Source: Phymatolithon calcareum (Eukaryota; Rhodophyta; Florideophyceae; Hapalidiales). From it: a stretch of 64,000 nucleotides of DNA. A model generated the notes under the pieces. That model had not been told where the DNA came from. It did no database searches and worked only from the letters and a program-made list of their open reading frames with translations. The stretch lies in assembly GCA_977006965.1 (NCBI GenBank), contig OZ345352.1:3286001-3350000 (forward strand), given 5' to 3'. The position numbers and the translations under genes are program-made. This document shows positions 10,758-20,043 of this stretch, in pieces; the stretch's first letter is position 1, and each line of letters begins with the position of its first letter.

Positions 10758-11111
10758 TTCTGCTGCCTCAATTGCTGATAGCAACCGCTTCGTCATCGGA
10801 GTCAGATGACTTGCACACTCCCGCTTGGAGAGAATCAACGACTTGAAAATCCTGATGCATATTTCAGGGTGGAACCCACTGACATTAACGACACTCTGCC
10901 TTAGTTTGTGGATGCATCCATCCGCATTCCGCACTCTCGACATTGCTGTATCGTCTGTAACTCCAGTGATGTTCATAATAATGCCCAGATTCACTTCGCT
11001 CTTTCCTGGCTTTGTGTTTCATGTCATAGAATTTTCTTCTGCCCACTCCGTGGCCATGTCCAGTAGCCTTCGTAACCCTGTCGCATTTTTGGCCTGTAGA
11101 AGCAGGGGGAA
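10758..11111 (-). mobile_element. LINE-D fragment, minus orientation (inverted relative to preceding piece)
   Basis: The minus-strand frame 10734-10994 reads MNITGVTDDTAMSRVRNADG and IFKSLILSKRECASHLTPMT, homologous to the plus-strand stretch 10380-10640. Upstream, 11000-11100 gives an NTKPGKSE-like block that joins prematurely to LGIIMN, so about 25 codons are deleted. Together with the preceding fragment it forms an imperfect inverted repeat. Confidence 0.7.
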
Positions 11112-12016
11112 AATGTAAATTTTTTATTTTAGAAGCCCTCAACGCCAGTCGTTCCGACACCAGAGCAGCTTCCCGTGTGCTATGCTCCCTTTCCGATAAG
11201 GTTTCCTCATACAATCATCTCCTCGGTCATTATAATCTCCAACTCCAACAATTTGTTCATTGCCAGCATCGTTTCCTACGGGGATTCTTCGTTTTAGGCC
11301 TTCCTCTTCTTGTTCTCATGCTTGAGAGAGGCGATTTCTCTCCTACTTAGAGGTGACCATTCCTCGTGCAGCTCTATCAGCCTGTTCAGTTAAGAGGTCG
11401 TTCTGTGTCAGGTACATAATATCTCTCTCTGCGTACCGCAGGTCTTCGGCTTTGCCTTCATAATCAGGCTTTTTCTCGATTTCTTGTTTCGCTTTCATTA
11501 GACACAGGGCGAAGTGTTCACCAAATTGCGCCCTTCTTATTTCCTGCGGCACAATTTCGCATAGTGCTCTCATTCGGTTCTGCAGGCAGAATGCGAAGCG
11601 CCCTACAATGAGGGAGTAGAACAGCCCTTCTGCCTGGTCGATTTGCGCTTGGATGGATCTCGTCCATGGGGTAAGGTGTAGGGCGTACTCCCACCTGCAT
11701 TACACGAGTGCCTTGTAGATTGCAATGTTCTTCGTTGTGGTTAGGCCCCTAGCGTTCATTCCTATATCCCGGAGGCCCAGAATGACGCCCTTCGCTTTCC
11801 TGATTCTGTTTAACGTTGCGTGCTCAGTGACTCCCTTGTTGTCGATGGTTGTGCCAAAGTATTCCAGACGTCTTGTTTCGTGGAGTTCCGCATCAGATAA
11901 GCGGAACTTTCGCTTGATCAGTCCTGGGTGGATGAGGACTTCGCTTTTTCCCTTTTTCGTATTCCATGTCAATCCATTTTCCCTATCCCATCTCATCGCT
12001 GTGTCAAGAAGCCACT

Positions 12017-12304
12017 TTCCACCTGTGGTATAGTGGTAAAACTGCCTCCGCGCACCTGTGCGCATATTGCGGTATGATACAGGCAGGAATGTTGAGGTCG
12101 CCGGTTCGAGTCCTGTCACAAGCAAGAATTGAATTAACGTTCCGCAAAGGGCACACGGATGTCGCCGTGGAGTGGTGTGCAGCAGTACTAGCGCGAAGCA
12201 GATACGCGAGTACCAGAAATGGATCCATATTTAGAGGACCCCTAGATGTTAAATAATGTACACTTTGTGTCATTCGAATAACCTGCAATAAACAAACAAA
12301 CAAA
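12017..12304 (+). mobile_element. tRNA-derived SINE, 288 bp, 12-bp TSD, (CAAA)n tail
   Basis: Exact repeats CAAGAAGCCACT at 12005-12016 and 12305-12316 flank the insert (the first base may belong to the tail). Near the 5' end lies TGGTATAGTGGTAAAACTGC, a good RNA polymerase III A box, and at 12103-12113 GGTTCGAGTCC, an exact B-box consensus. The boxes are about 75 bp apart, longer than in a real tRNA, and no clover-leaf can be closed, so it is a SINE head and not a tRNA gene. The tail is GCAATAAA followed by (CAAA)n. It sits inside the LINE-C RT domain. Confidence 0.9.
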
Positions 12305-12966
12305 CAAGAAGCCACTGCATTCCGTCGGAGTTGGTCGCTTGCATTTGGACGTCGTCTGCAAACAGGATTGCTGGGGACCTGTAGAAGCACATTGTCCGCA
12401 AAAAACTGAACTGGCTGCTCGGAGACAGTTCATGCAACTTTTCCAGCGGCTTCCGCAAACTTATCCATGAATATGTTATAAAGGCACGGGCTTAATGGGG
12501 ACCCTTGTGGAACACCTCTGTCGATAATGCACCATATTTTTGATTCGTCCACTGCGGATGTGATCCACGACGGCTTTAGCAAGTAGGCCACCATCCGAGT
12601 AAGGTGCATCGGCAATTTGGTGCTCAGACGCTCCATGGATGTCCCTTGGGACACTATCATAGGCTGCAGATAGGTCGAGGACTGCAGCATAAGGATGCCC
12701 ACTCTCATAGCATTGTTTGCCCGGATTATGGCCAGATACGTGCTCTTATCCCTCCGGAAACCAAGTTTTGCCTTGTTAAAGCGGTAGTGATCTCTAATGT
12801 AAGAGTCGAGTGCTGAGTCGACAATCTTCCTGGCTTGGCTTAGTAAGGAAATGGGTCGGTAGTTTGCCCGCAATGTACGCTGGTCCTTTCTAGTATAAGG
12901 GAATAAGTGCTGCTTGTCTCCATTGGCGAGGGAGGCATTTCAGTCGGCCACATGTCTCCCATATAG

Positions 12967-13407
12967 AAGAAGAAGAAGAGGAAATATTTATTATAGTGTT
13001 ACCAATGCATCTGCTGACGCTTGGGGCAACACTTCTGGCGAGACACTAGGACTCAATCGGAACCCAAAAGCTCCATTTCGCTAAAAGTGACATAGTCAGC
13101 AAAACTCCAAAACCTACCTCTGGTCACAGAAGAGATCTCGAGGGGGAAAATCATATCGCTTCTATTGCCACGCAGAGTATACCGTCTCTTGACGAGCGAC
13201 TGTACACACATGGGAGTTTGCGACGTCCCGAGTCGTTTCTGCGCCGATGGCGCCATGGGCGAGTTTAGCGACTTCCCGGGTCTGTCGTGCCGCGCGGCGA
13301 TCCACGCGAGGGGGTTACTGACGTCCCCAGTCTTGTCTGCGCCGGAGCGCCTTGGGCGAGTTTAGCGACATCCTGGGTCGTCCTTGCCGTGCATCTCTTT
13401 GGGACTT
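12967..13407 (-). mobile_element. R1-tailed retroposon, 441 bp, 14-bp TSD
   Basis: Exact repeats TGTCTCCCATATAG at 12953-12966 and 13408-13421 bracket it. In the minus-strand sense its last 90 bp are the R1 3' block ending AATAAATATTTCC and (TTC)n. Its 5' part is unlike the other R1 copies and holds two imperfect tandem units of roughly 100 bp (13215-13300 and 13318-13395) sharing GGGCGAGTTTAGCGAC. The minus-strand frame 13053-13256 is open but unrecognised. Confidence 0.85.
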
Positions 13408-13830
13408 TGTCTCCCATATAGCCAATATCAGGTCGAAGCATACTTCCTTGTTAGCATGTAGCATCTCAACCGCTACGCTGTCTGGACCAACCGCCTTCCC
13501 CTTTGGGGCCCTATTGAAAGCTCTTTGCAGATGCCTCCTCATTGCTCTGTTCATCGTAAATCCTTCTAGTTTCATATTCCAGTCCTTTTCAGCTTTGCAT
13601 ACATTTGAGATGTAGGCCGAGAATTTGTTTGGATGCACGGGAGCTCCTGCTGCTCTATTTTCTCCAATCTTCTGTCCTTGCATTTCATGATCTTGCTGGT
13701 AATTGCAGCATGAGTGGAGAGAGATGACATCAGGTCTGCATTTCGGTCGTAAAAAGTCAATCCATTTTGGAGAACTTTGGGAAAATTTGATATTGTCTTG
13801 GGAAAAAGGCGTGTCTTCCACGTCTGTGAA

Positions 13831-14841
13831 TGGCTTTATTGTACGTAAGTATAGGAAAACGTTCTAAAATTGGAAATAGCAGTTGTTTCCGTTCTGTTTC
13901 GAGATTAGATCCGTTTGACGATCTTGTACTGTAGACGTCCCGACTTCTGTCACTGAACCGCAAAGCGCACCAGACCCTCTTCTCATGCTGGTTCTTTTAT
14001 AGTTTGCGCTGTCGCCCCTAGTCTGATTGTGGGATGCTACGGAGTAATTGGCATTACCTACATGCGCATTCTTCGCACGGTGCTCCTTAAGCCTAAATGG
14101 ACCAGGCGAGAGCGCAAGAAACTAACCGAGGCCATCAACAAGCTGACAAGCGACTGGCCTAGGCCGGCATCTCAACCAGAGCAGCAGAACTGACCGAAAA
14201 CGGAGCTGAATGACACCCAGAAGCGAAATCCATGTCCTGAGTCGCCAATGGCGATCAGTCTCACCTTAAACGAGTTATTCCCTTTTGTGGCTTCTCGGTC
14301 ATCATAGGCGAAACCTTGCCTTAATTTGAGCGAGATCCAAAGCGCTAGCTAGTGGCCTATTTCCTTCTGTTTTCCCCCGGCCGGGGACCCCAGGGATTAG
14401 TATTAAACCATAACCATAACTGTAGAGTTGAATTGAAATCATGTGGCACTCGCGCGAACTCAGGTCTCAACGGTCCTGATATGCGGCCCTAATTCCCCTG
14501 CAAATAAACTTGTCGAAAAAAACCTTCCGGAGGCTTCCTATAGGTGGGAGGTGATTCCCCATTCAAGAAAATGATTCTGCATATTGACCAACAAACACGA
14601 TGCGGATGTCCACGTCTGCAAATCTATCTTGAGGTAATCGTCTGAAAAATTGCTCCGTGCAGTTTGCGTATGTTAGTTCAATCAAGTGCGCCCAGAGAAA
14701 TCACGCTGACTGAGCCACAATTATGCGGTGTCTCGTTCGCGCTACCAGCGGTCGGCGTACAGTTGGGGGGAGGGCCGTGTGCCAGGGAATGATGCGACAC
14801 GATTGTCGGCTTCGGCCGCACTCTTTGCAGGATTGGCACGG
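13831..14841. other. No supported gene
   Basis: There are no conserved frames. Around 14090-14420 the plus strand has a GC-richer patch ending in ACCATAACCATAAC, which might be a retroposon tail, but I find no TSD. I see nothing else. Confidence 0.4.
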
Positions 14842-14853
14842 ATGCGTCTCTTG

Positions 14854-14997
14854 CTTTTTTTTCAACTGTTTCGTTGGTTATTTGAAAGCCCTCATTAACA
14901 CTCCTAAGACTGTACGGGAGCAGCTTTTCGTAACATGTTCATTCTAGTATATCGCCTGGTCCCTAATACACGGACTCGTCGTTCTCCATATTGTCAA
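14854..14997 (-). mobile_element. LINE-B 3' fragment, 144 bp, with TSD
   Basis: ATGCGTCTCTTG (14842-14853) and a near-identical copy with one inserted base (14998-15010) flank it. On the minus strand it holds the last codons of LINE-B ORF2 (NMENDESVY-like, then stop), the UTR with GGGACCAGGCGATATACTAG and GAGGGCTTTCAAATAAC, and an A run. Confidence 0.85.
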
Positions 14998-15010
14998 ATG
15001 CGTCTTCTTG

Positions 15011-15535
15011 TGACACAAGTCGCAACCTGAATGACATAAAGCTCAAGATAGGAAAGAAAGGATGTGACGTCTTCTGCTTAGCGTTGACAGTCCAGGCTCG
15101 CGCCTGAACTTTTCAATCGGTCGATCGTCAATTGACGAATCGACCGCCGATCGCATCAAGACCGCAATTCCAAATCGTTAAAGCTTCGCGACAGTGGGTA
15201 GCCCGGACGCCATAGAGGCAATTAGCATCGGAAAGTAACCGATCAAGGAATCTTACTGTCCGTTTTTTCGATGACGTGGGCCGGTCGAACAGCAGCGCGC
15301 GCAAGAATCTCGGGGCTTTGAGCTGCTTTTTGCACTCCAGTTGTAGAAAAACGTGAATACTTAGGACTAAAATGGCGGCGAAAGTAGAACTTGGAACAGC
15401 TGTGGCCACACAGTCGCAACTTCACTCGCGTCCTTGTGCATTTCTACATTCGATCCGCGATTTTTATATCTCCTATTTTTGAATATCCTCGATTTTTTGA
15501 CACAGAATGACTTTCCCAACTCCATTTCACATTAT
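15011..15535. other. No supported gene
   Basis: A minus-strand frame at 15128-15409 is open (93 codons) but unrecognised and without supporting signals. Nothing else is seen. Confidence 0.35.
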
Positions 15536-15545
15536 ATTACTAAAC

Positions 15546-16589
15546 GAGGAAATTCGCTGCATGGACCGAAAAAGGGTGCAATATTCGCCAAGTCGGCACC
15601 CCTTGCAAACACTACTACTCGTTATGATATGAGCTAGACAGCCGCTTATCTTTTCAAAACTCATCCGCTACGCAAAGTACTCCGCACCACGTCGCATTCG
15701 ATTGCAAAGCTAACTCGCAACGCTCTCGCCCGAACCGTCTGAAGTCATGGAGAAGAAGGAGCTCGTGCAAAGGGTAGGCGACTAACCTGGTGTTGTCAAC
15801 CTCGTAATCGCCCACAGCACGTCAATTGGCAAGGCATATCGACGGGCAAGTTCCTCGCGCCTCACTGCTACAAGAAGAACCAGGAAAAAATCGCCCGAGT
15901 GGAGAAACTGCTTGTGGAGCCGGAGGTCATCGAAAGCCACATGCTGAGGTGTGTTGTTAGCAGCGAAGTGACAGCCTGCCATGCGGCAGTTGCCAGCGAC
16001 TACCGCGCTACATGCTCTTGCCGCACTTTGAAGAGCACTAGCGGCCATTGCTGCACTTTTGTACGCTTCTAGACGCTTGGCGCAGCATCGGGTCGCGTTC
16101 GACCTGTGAAACAAGAACTATTTTGAGGACGCATGGCTGTTGAGAACGTGGGACAAGCAACATGAAGGCAGCATCAATTGTGTTGTAGTCACTGGTGACC
16201 AGCAAGTAAAGGATGATTTGGTGTCGTTTGAACTAGTCGCTAACGCGGACCGCAAGCGCAAGAGGCCCTACTTGCCGTCCGAAATGAGGGCCCGTCACTG
16301 CTCCTCGTGCGGAAACACCTGTCACTTCTCGTAGACATGCGCCAGGCCAAACATCCACAATATTGTTGCCCTCAGTCTATGATAATTGACCTCACCGCCT
16401 GCGATGACGGAGATGCTACTTGCAATGAGGAGCTAAAGCATAGAGAGTAGCGCACGAGATAAATTATATTTTTTTGACAAGTTTATTTTTATAGCGTGCT
16501 CTGTGTATCATAACGAGTAGTAGTTTTTGCACGGGGTGCCGATTTTTCGAAATTTGCCACCTTTTTCGGTCCATGCAGCGAATTTCCTC
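15546..16589 (+). mobile_element. Mutator-like deletion derivative M1, 1044 bp
   Basis: The ends are inverted for about 90 bp, starting GAGGAAATTCGCTGCATGGA. The 10-bp TSDs ATTACTAAAC (15536-15545) and ATTTCTAAAC (16590-16599) differ by one base. Long TIRs with a 9-11 bp TSD point to a Mutator-like element. The same family recurs at 21696-22695 and 40497-45724. Confidence 0.88.
15740..16400 (+). pseudogene. Mutator-like transposase relic: DNA-binding start joined to zinc-knuckle end
   Basis: The plus strand reads VVNLVIAHSTSIGKAY near 15800, matching VVNVVISHNASIGKTQ in the M2 copy. This fits the N-terminal DNA-binding region of Mutator-type transposases. After frame breaks, 16140-16334 reads RKRPYLPSEMRARHCSSCGN, a basic patch followed by the start of a CCHC knuckle like the one that closes Mutator transposases; a stop falls where the last Cys should come. 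The DDE core is absent, and the same absence in M2 and M3 suggests a shared deletion. A divergent minus-strand frame (15782-16114) is a shadow. Confidence 0.65.
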
Positions 16590-16599
16590 ATTTCTAAAC

Positions 16600-17513
16600 T
16601 TATATCTTCAAACCGAAAGGCTATTTTTTGATTATTTTTAGTCCTCTAGTATTCAAAGTCCACCATTGGGAATTTTCTATGAGAGAAGTCCCTTGGGCAG
16701 CTTGGAGTACATGAACAATTGCGATGTGCAGCACGGCCGGTAAATGCTTAATGACGCTGTTCCGACTACAAATATCGGCTGGATTCCCGATGTGGTACAG
16801 TACAGCTTCTTCAAACTTGACGTATATTGTAATCGTAATTTATTGAGAAGCTACCTTGTGTCCCAACTGGAGGAAAGTCGGTACATTTCTAGGCATATTC
16901 TACTAGCAGTAAAACTTCAGCTTCCTCAATCGGAAATACATAGAATCATGGCAATGGCTTTAGTCAAGTCAATCTCTTCTGCAGAGGCCCATGTAGGCTT
17001 CCTCAGAATTGTGTTGAGTGTTCCAACTGCGCATGAACCTTGACTGCCCATTTTTTCAATTAACTCTTTATGCATTTCAATGTATTCCCCGGGCACTCTA
17101 GAGATTAATCTCCTCTTGGTCGGGGAGATGAGTGCAGAAATTTGCAAGGGAAGATGGCGACAAAATTTCGAAACTGGCAGCATGTACAACGGAAGGAATG
17201 TCTTTCAATCGAGAAGTCGAAGTTCGACATCTACTATATCACGGAAGGAGGCCCAGCACGGCCATTCTAACATGAAAGGAGACAAAAATCATTTCTCTTT
17301 TCAGAACCAAGAGATTTTCTTTAACATTGCTCTCGTCTTTCGTACCTTATCCCAAGCAGAGAGATAATTTTTACATTTTTGATTCAACTGCGACGGATTC
17401 TTGAAGCGATCAATTAGCAATGAAACCGAATGGACCCTCATCGGTAACAAATATCTGTAGTACCGATATACTAGACTCTACCAACGACGATTGAGGACAG
17501 AATTCCTGGCGAC
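16600..17513. other. No firm gene; one open minus-strand frame
   Basis: 16926-17189 (-) encodes 87 residues with a plausible protein composition (for example EYIEMHKELIEKMGSQ), but no family is recognised and the opposite strand is also open. I see no promoter or repeat. Confidence 0.3.
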
Positions 17514-17664
17514 TCAGCGGTCATAGTCGTCATCATCGTCATCGTCGTCGTCGTCGTCATATCTGCGCCTGTGCACGACCTTTTTGACTACGCGATCGTC
17601 GTCATCATCGTCATCATCATCATCATCGTCATATCTGCGCTTTCGGACGACTTTCGTGATGCGA

Positions 17665-17697
<33 letters not shown>

Positions 17698-18521
17698 TCG
17701 TCGTCATATCTGCGCTTTCGCACGGCCTTCTTAGTTATGCGATCATCGTCATCATCGTCATCGTCGTCGTCATCATCATCGTCGTCGTCATATCTGCGCT
17801 TTCGCACGGCCTTCTTAGTTATGCGATCATCGTCATCATCGTCATCGTCGTCGTCATCATCATCGTCGTCGTCATATCTGCGCTTTCGCACGGCCTTCTT
17901 AGTTATGCGATCATCGTCATCATCGTCATCGTCGTCATCATCATCATCGTCGTCGTCATATCTGCGCTTTCGGACGACTTTCGTGATGCGATCGTCATCG
18001 TCGTCGTCGTCATCATCATCATCGTCATCGTCATATCTGCGTTTGCGCACGGTCTTCTTAACTATGCGATCGTCGTCATCGTCGTCATCATCGTCATCAT
18101 CATCGTCTTCATCGTCATATCTTCGTTTTCGGACAACTTTCGTGATGCGATCATCATCATCATCGTCATCATCATCATCATCATCCCTGCTCTTGCGCAC
18201 CACCTTCCTCACGATACGGCGGTCATCGTCGTCATCATCGTCATCATCGTCGTCATCATCATCGTCGTCATCGTCGTGATATCTGCGCTTGCGCTTGCGC
18301 TTGCGCACGACCCTCTTGGTGATATGATCATCATCATCATCGTCGTCATCATCGTCATCACCACTTTTGACGGAAATCTTAATCGGCTTGGAGTGCTCTA
18401 CAGACTTCCGAGTGACCCGCTGAAGAGAAGTGTGGCCGCTCGCAGAGGACGGCAGAACGGCGCAGAGTGCGACGGTGCACAAAGCTAGAAGCAGAAAGAC
18501 TACAAAGGCAGGGCGGGCCAT
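17514..18521 (-). CDS. Secreted poly-aspartate protein with dibasic linkers
   Basis: The protein has 335 residues from the ATG at 18521, chosen because it opens a textbook signal peptide (MARPAFVVFLLLALCTVALC) and sits in a strong CCACCATGG context; the longer frame to 18644 would place 41 polar residues ahead of it. After a 35-residue spacer come eleven runs of about 11-18 Asp, separated by ten basic linkers of the form RITKKAVRKRRY or RITKVVRKRRY. Most linkers contain RKRR, a furin/kexin-type cleavage consensus, so the product could be a polyprotein of acidic peptides. Alternatively it is a single polyampholyte. Poly-Asp suggests binding of calcium or other cations or of cell-wall polymers, by analogy only. 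Three central units are nearly identical, indicating recent tandem duplication. GAT and GAC alternate, so the runs are not a pure microsatellite. Confidence 0.85.
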
Positions 18522-18588
18522 GGTGGAGATGTTTTTGGGATTAGGTTGTTGAAGTCGTCTGTGCTCCGGATCGCAACGGTAATCACAG

Positions 18589-18597
18589 TTTATATAG
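18589..18597 (-). promoter_or_regulatory. TATA box of the poly-Asp gene
   Basis: On the minus strand CTATATAAA lies about 70 bp before the chosen ATG, leaving a 5' UTR of roughly 40 nt if transcription starts about 30 bp downstream. The position supports the start at 18521 over the one at 18644, which lies upstream of the TATA box. Confidence 0.65.
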
Positions 18598-18649
18598 TGC
18601 GCCACGGTAGTGTGATAATGCTGTATGCATCTCCTTTCACACAAGAATG

Positions 18650-19960
18650 CAAGCTACCGTGTACAGCGCTTCGAGTTCCTGACTACAGCGCATTGAATGT
18701 CCGGCCAACATGAGTTGAGGCGCAGCGATATTCGCGTTCGAGAAAATGGCGGAAGGCAATTTGCAAGTGGAAAGAGTCCATAATCCGCTGCAGGCAACTA
18801 ATCTTGTGTACGGTCAGTGCTTGAAAAGCAGTAAAGGTAGGACTTGTTTTTTTCAGTACAAGGAATAGTTTTCCGGCGTGGCTTCTCAAAGACGATTCAG
18901 GTGACGTATATCCAAAGCCAAGGCATTCGGATCCAGACATGTGGAGGGACATAAAGGGTCACGACGCTTGAGAAAGGTACTGTACATCGCCTCAAGCCAG
19001 ACAAGCAGGCGATAATTGAACACGCTGCATGCATAGTTTATTACAGTTGCACAAAAGTTCTTGCGTACCGCCCGACCACTTGGCCGCTTGCCTGAGCAAA
19101 CAGAAGGTTACCTTCGATCAATGTTGCTGTTTGTGCAAGTTTGCACTGGGGATGATCTCCGAGATGCTGCCTTCATTTCAAATGTTCGATACTCGTGGGA
19201 GAGGAATACGATGCAGGGAAGGTGTAGGTTCTTCAGCCAGTGAGCTCTTGAACCAAGGGTGATGTTCCTCAAGTAGACGTTATGCACAGGTTGCACTCCA
19301 CATCAACATCCAATTAAGGTTTTTTGCTTGTAAGTTTTTCTCGTGAAATAGAGACTACAGTATTCCACTTCCTCAGAGCTGTTTTCCCACAGACAGTGGA
19401 ACATTGATTTCTGAACTACAGTAATTGTAGTTCAGAAGTCAATTGTTTTACGGCTCGAAAAAAATGTGCAAAACTGTGCGTGCAATTTGATTGGCAGAGA
19501 AAAGGAAGGTATATTTACAGTTCTTGCAGACTGGTCCTTGAGGAATGCAGTGCATTCAACGTAACACACAGGAACGAATATCTGTTACAGAAAGAACCCT
19601 ACTTTTCGTAGCCACAGTGTTTCAGAGTGGCAGCGCTTTATGATATGCATTGCTCGAACACGATGCATGTCCAGTACATCTTACAATATGATAGGTCAGA
19701 TAAAATCTAGCGCCGGTTCGCCGGTGATGCACACGATATGATATCGGGTTTTGTCCCGCGTCTGCGTTCGTCGGGCAGATATGATACTGTTTGAATCCAA
19801 ACCGAGTTTGCAAGCAGATACTACACTCCTTGTGATGGGATTGGTCCCCCCCAGCTCACAAAGGACATGTGTGAAGTGATACTTGGGGCCGTGCGAAGCA
19901 TATCATCACAGCCTCGATGTAGTGTCTGCTCCACGAAGTGTCATAATGCACGTGATGCAG
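18650..19960. other. No supported gene; one short perfect hairpin
   Basis: The frames here are short and unrecognised. A hairpin with 12-bp perfect arms lies at 19409-19437. The segment 19660-19800 is rich in ATGATA-type motifs. I see no repeat shared with other parts of the window. Confidence 0.4.
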
Positions 19961-20043
19961 AAGAATAAAGGTAGATTTTTATTTTTAAAAAAATGTTACC
20001 AACGCATCTGCTGACTCTTGAGGCAACTTTCCTAGTGCCAAGA
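19961..20043 (-). mobile_element. R1 3'-end fragment, about 83 bp
   Basis: It contains the R1 block (plus strand GTTACCAACGCATCTGCTGA and GGCAACTTTCCTAGTGCCAA). The flanks share GATGCAGA (ending near 19962 and starting near 20044), a likely short TSD. It is a severely 5'-truncated copy. Confidence 0.65.

Larger units (their letters stand above)
11343..13821 (-). pseudogene. LINE-C ORF2 remnant (RT and C-terminal domain)
   Basis: The RT blocks are present in the right order on the minus strand: fingers at 13440-13600, NYRPISLLS at 12840, VPQGSPLSP near 12510, FADD near 12360, then the GKSE thumb entry near 11940. The SINE cuts the frame between QWLL and DTAMRWDRENG. The frame then breaks at about 11700. 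LINE-C is distinguished from LINE-A and -D by its 3' UTR and by its C-terminal EIRRxQLGEHFAxxL block, also present at 62335-63042. Confidence 0.8.
11112..13830 (-). mobile_element. LINE-C copy 1, with two nested retroposons
   Basis: The 3' end is at about 11112 (plus strand TTTTTTATTTTAGAAGCCCT, shared with 62245-62265). Minus-strand ORF2 pieces follow: 11343-11573 (C-terminal), 11700-12000 (NTKKGKSEVLIHPGLIK and thumb), 12270-12460 (AILFADDVQMQAT), 12430-12873 (NYRPISLLSQARKIVDSALD, RGVPQGSPLSPCLYNIFMD) and 13408-13821 (APKGKAVGPDSVAVEML, fingers). A tRNA-SINE at 12017-12304 interrupts the RT palm and an R1 element at 12967-13407 interrupts the fingers. With both removed the order is collinear. 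Frameshifts and stops show it is dead. The upper limit is approximate. Confidence 0.85.

Noticed and set aside
12025-12115. A tRNA gene, suggested by A and B boxes
   Set aside because: The boxes are too far apart, no acceptor stem closes, and the unit has a TSD and (CAAA)n tail, so it is a SINE.
17571-18488. Long plus-strand frames of poly-Val/Ile and poly-Ser across the poly-Asp gene
   Set aside because: They are the other readings of the same GAY repeat. The minus-strand frame has a signal peptide, Kozak context and TATA box; these have none.
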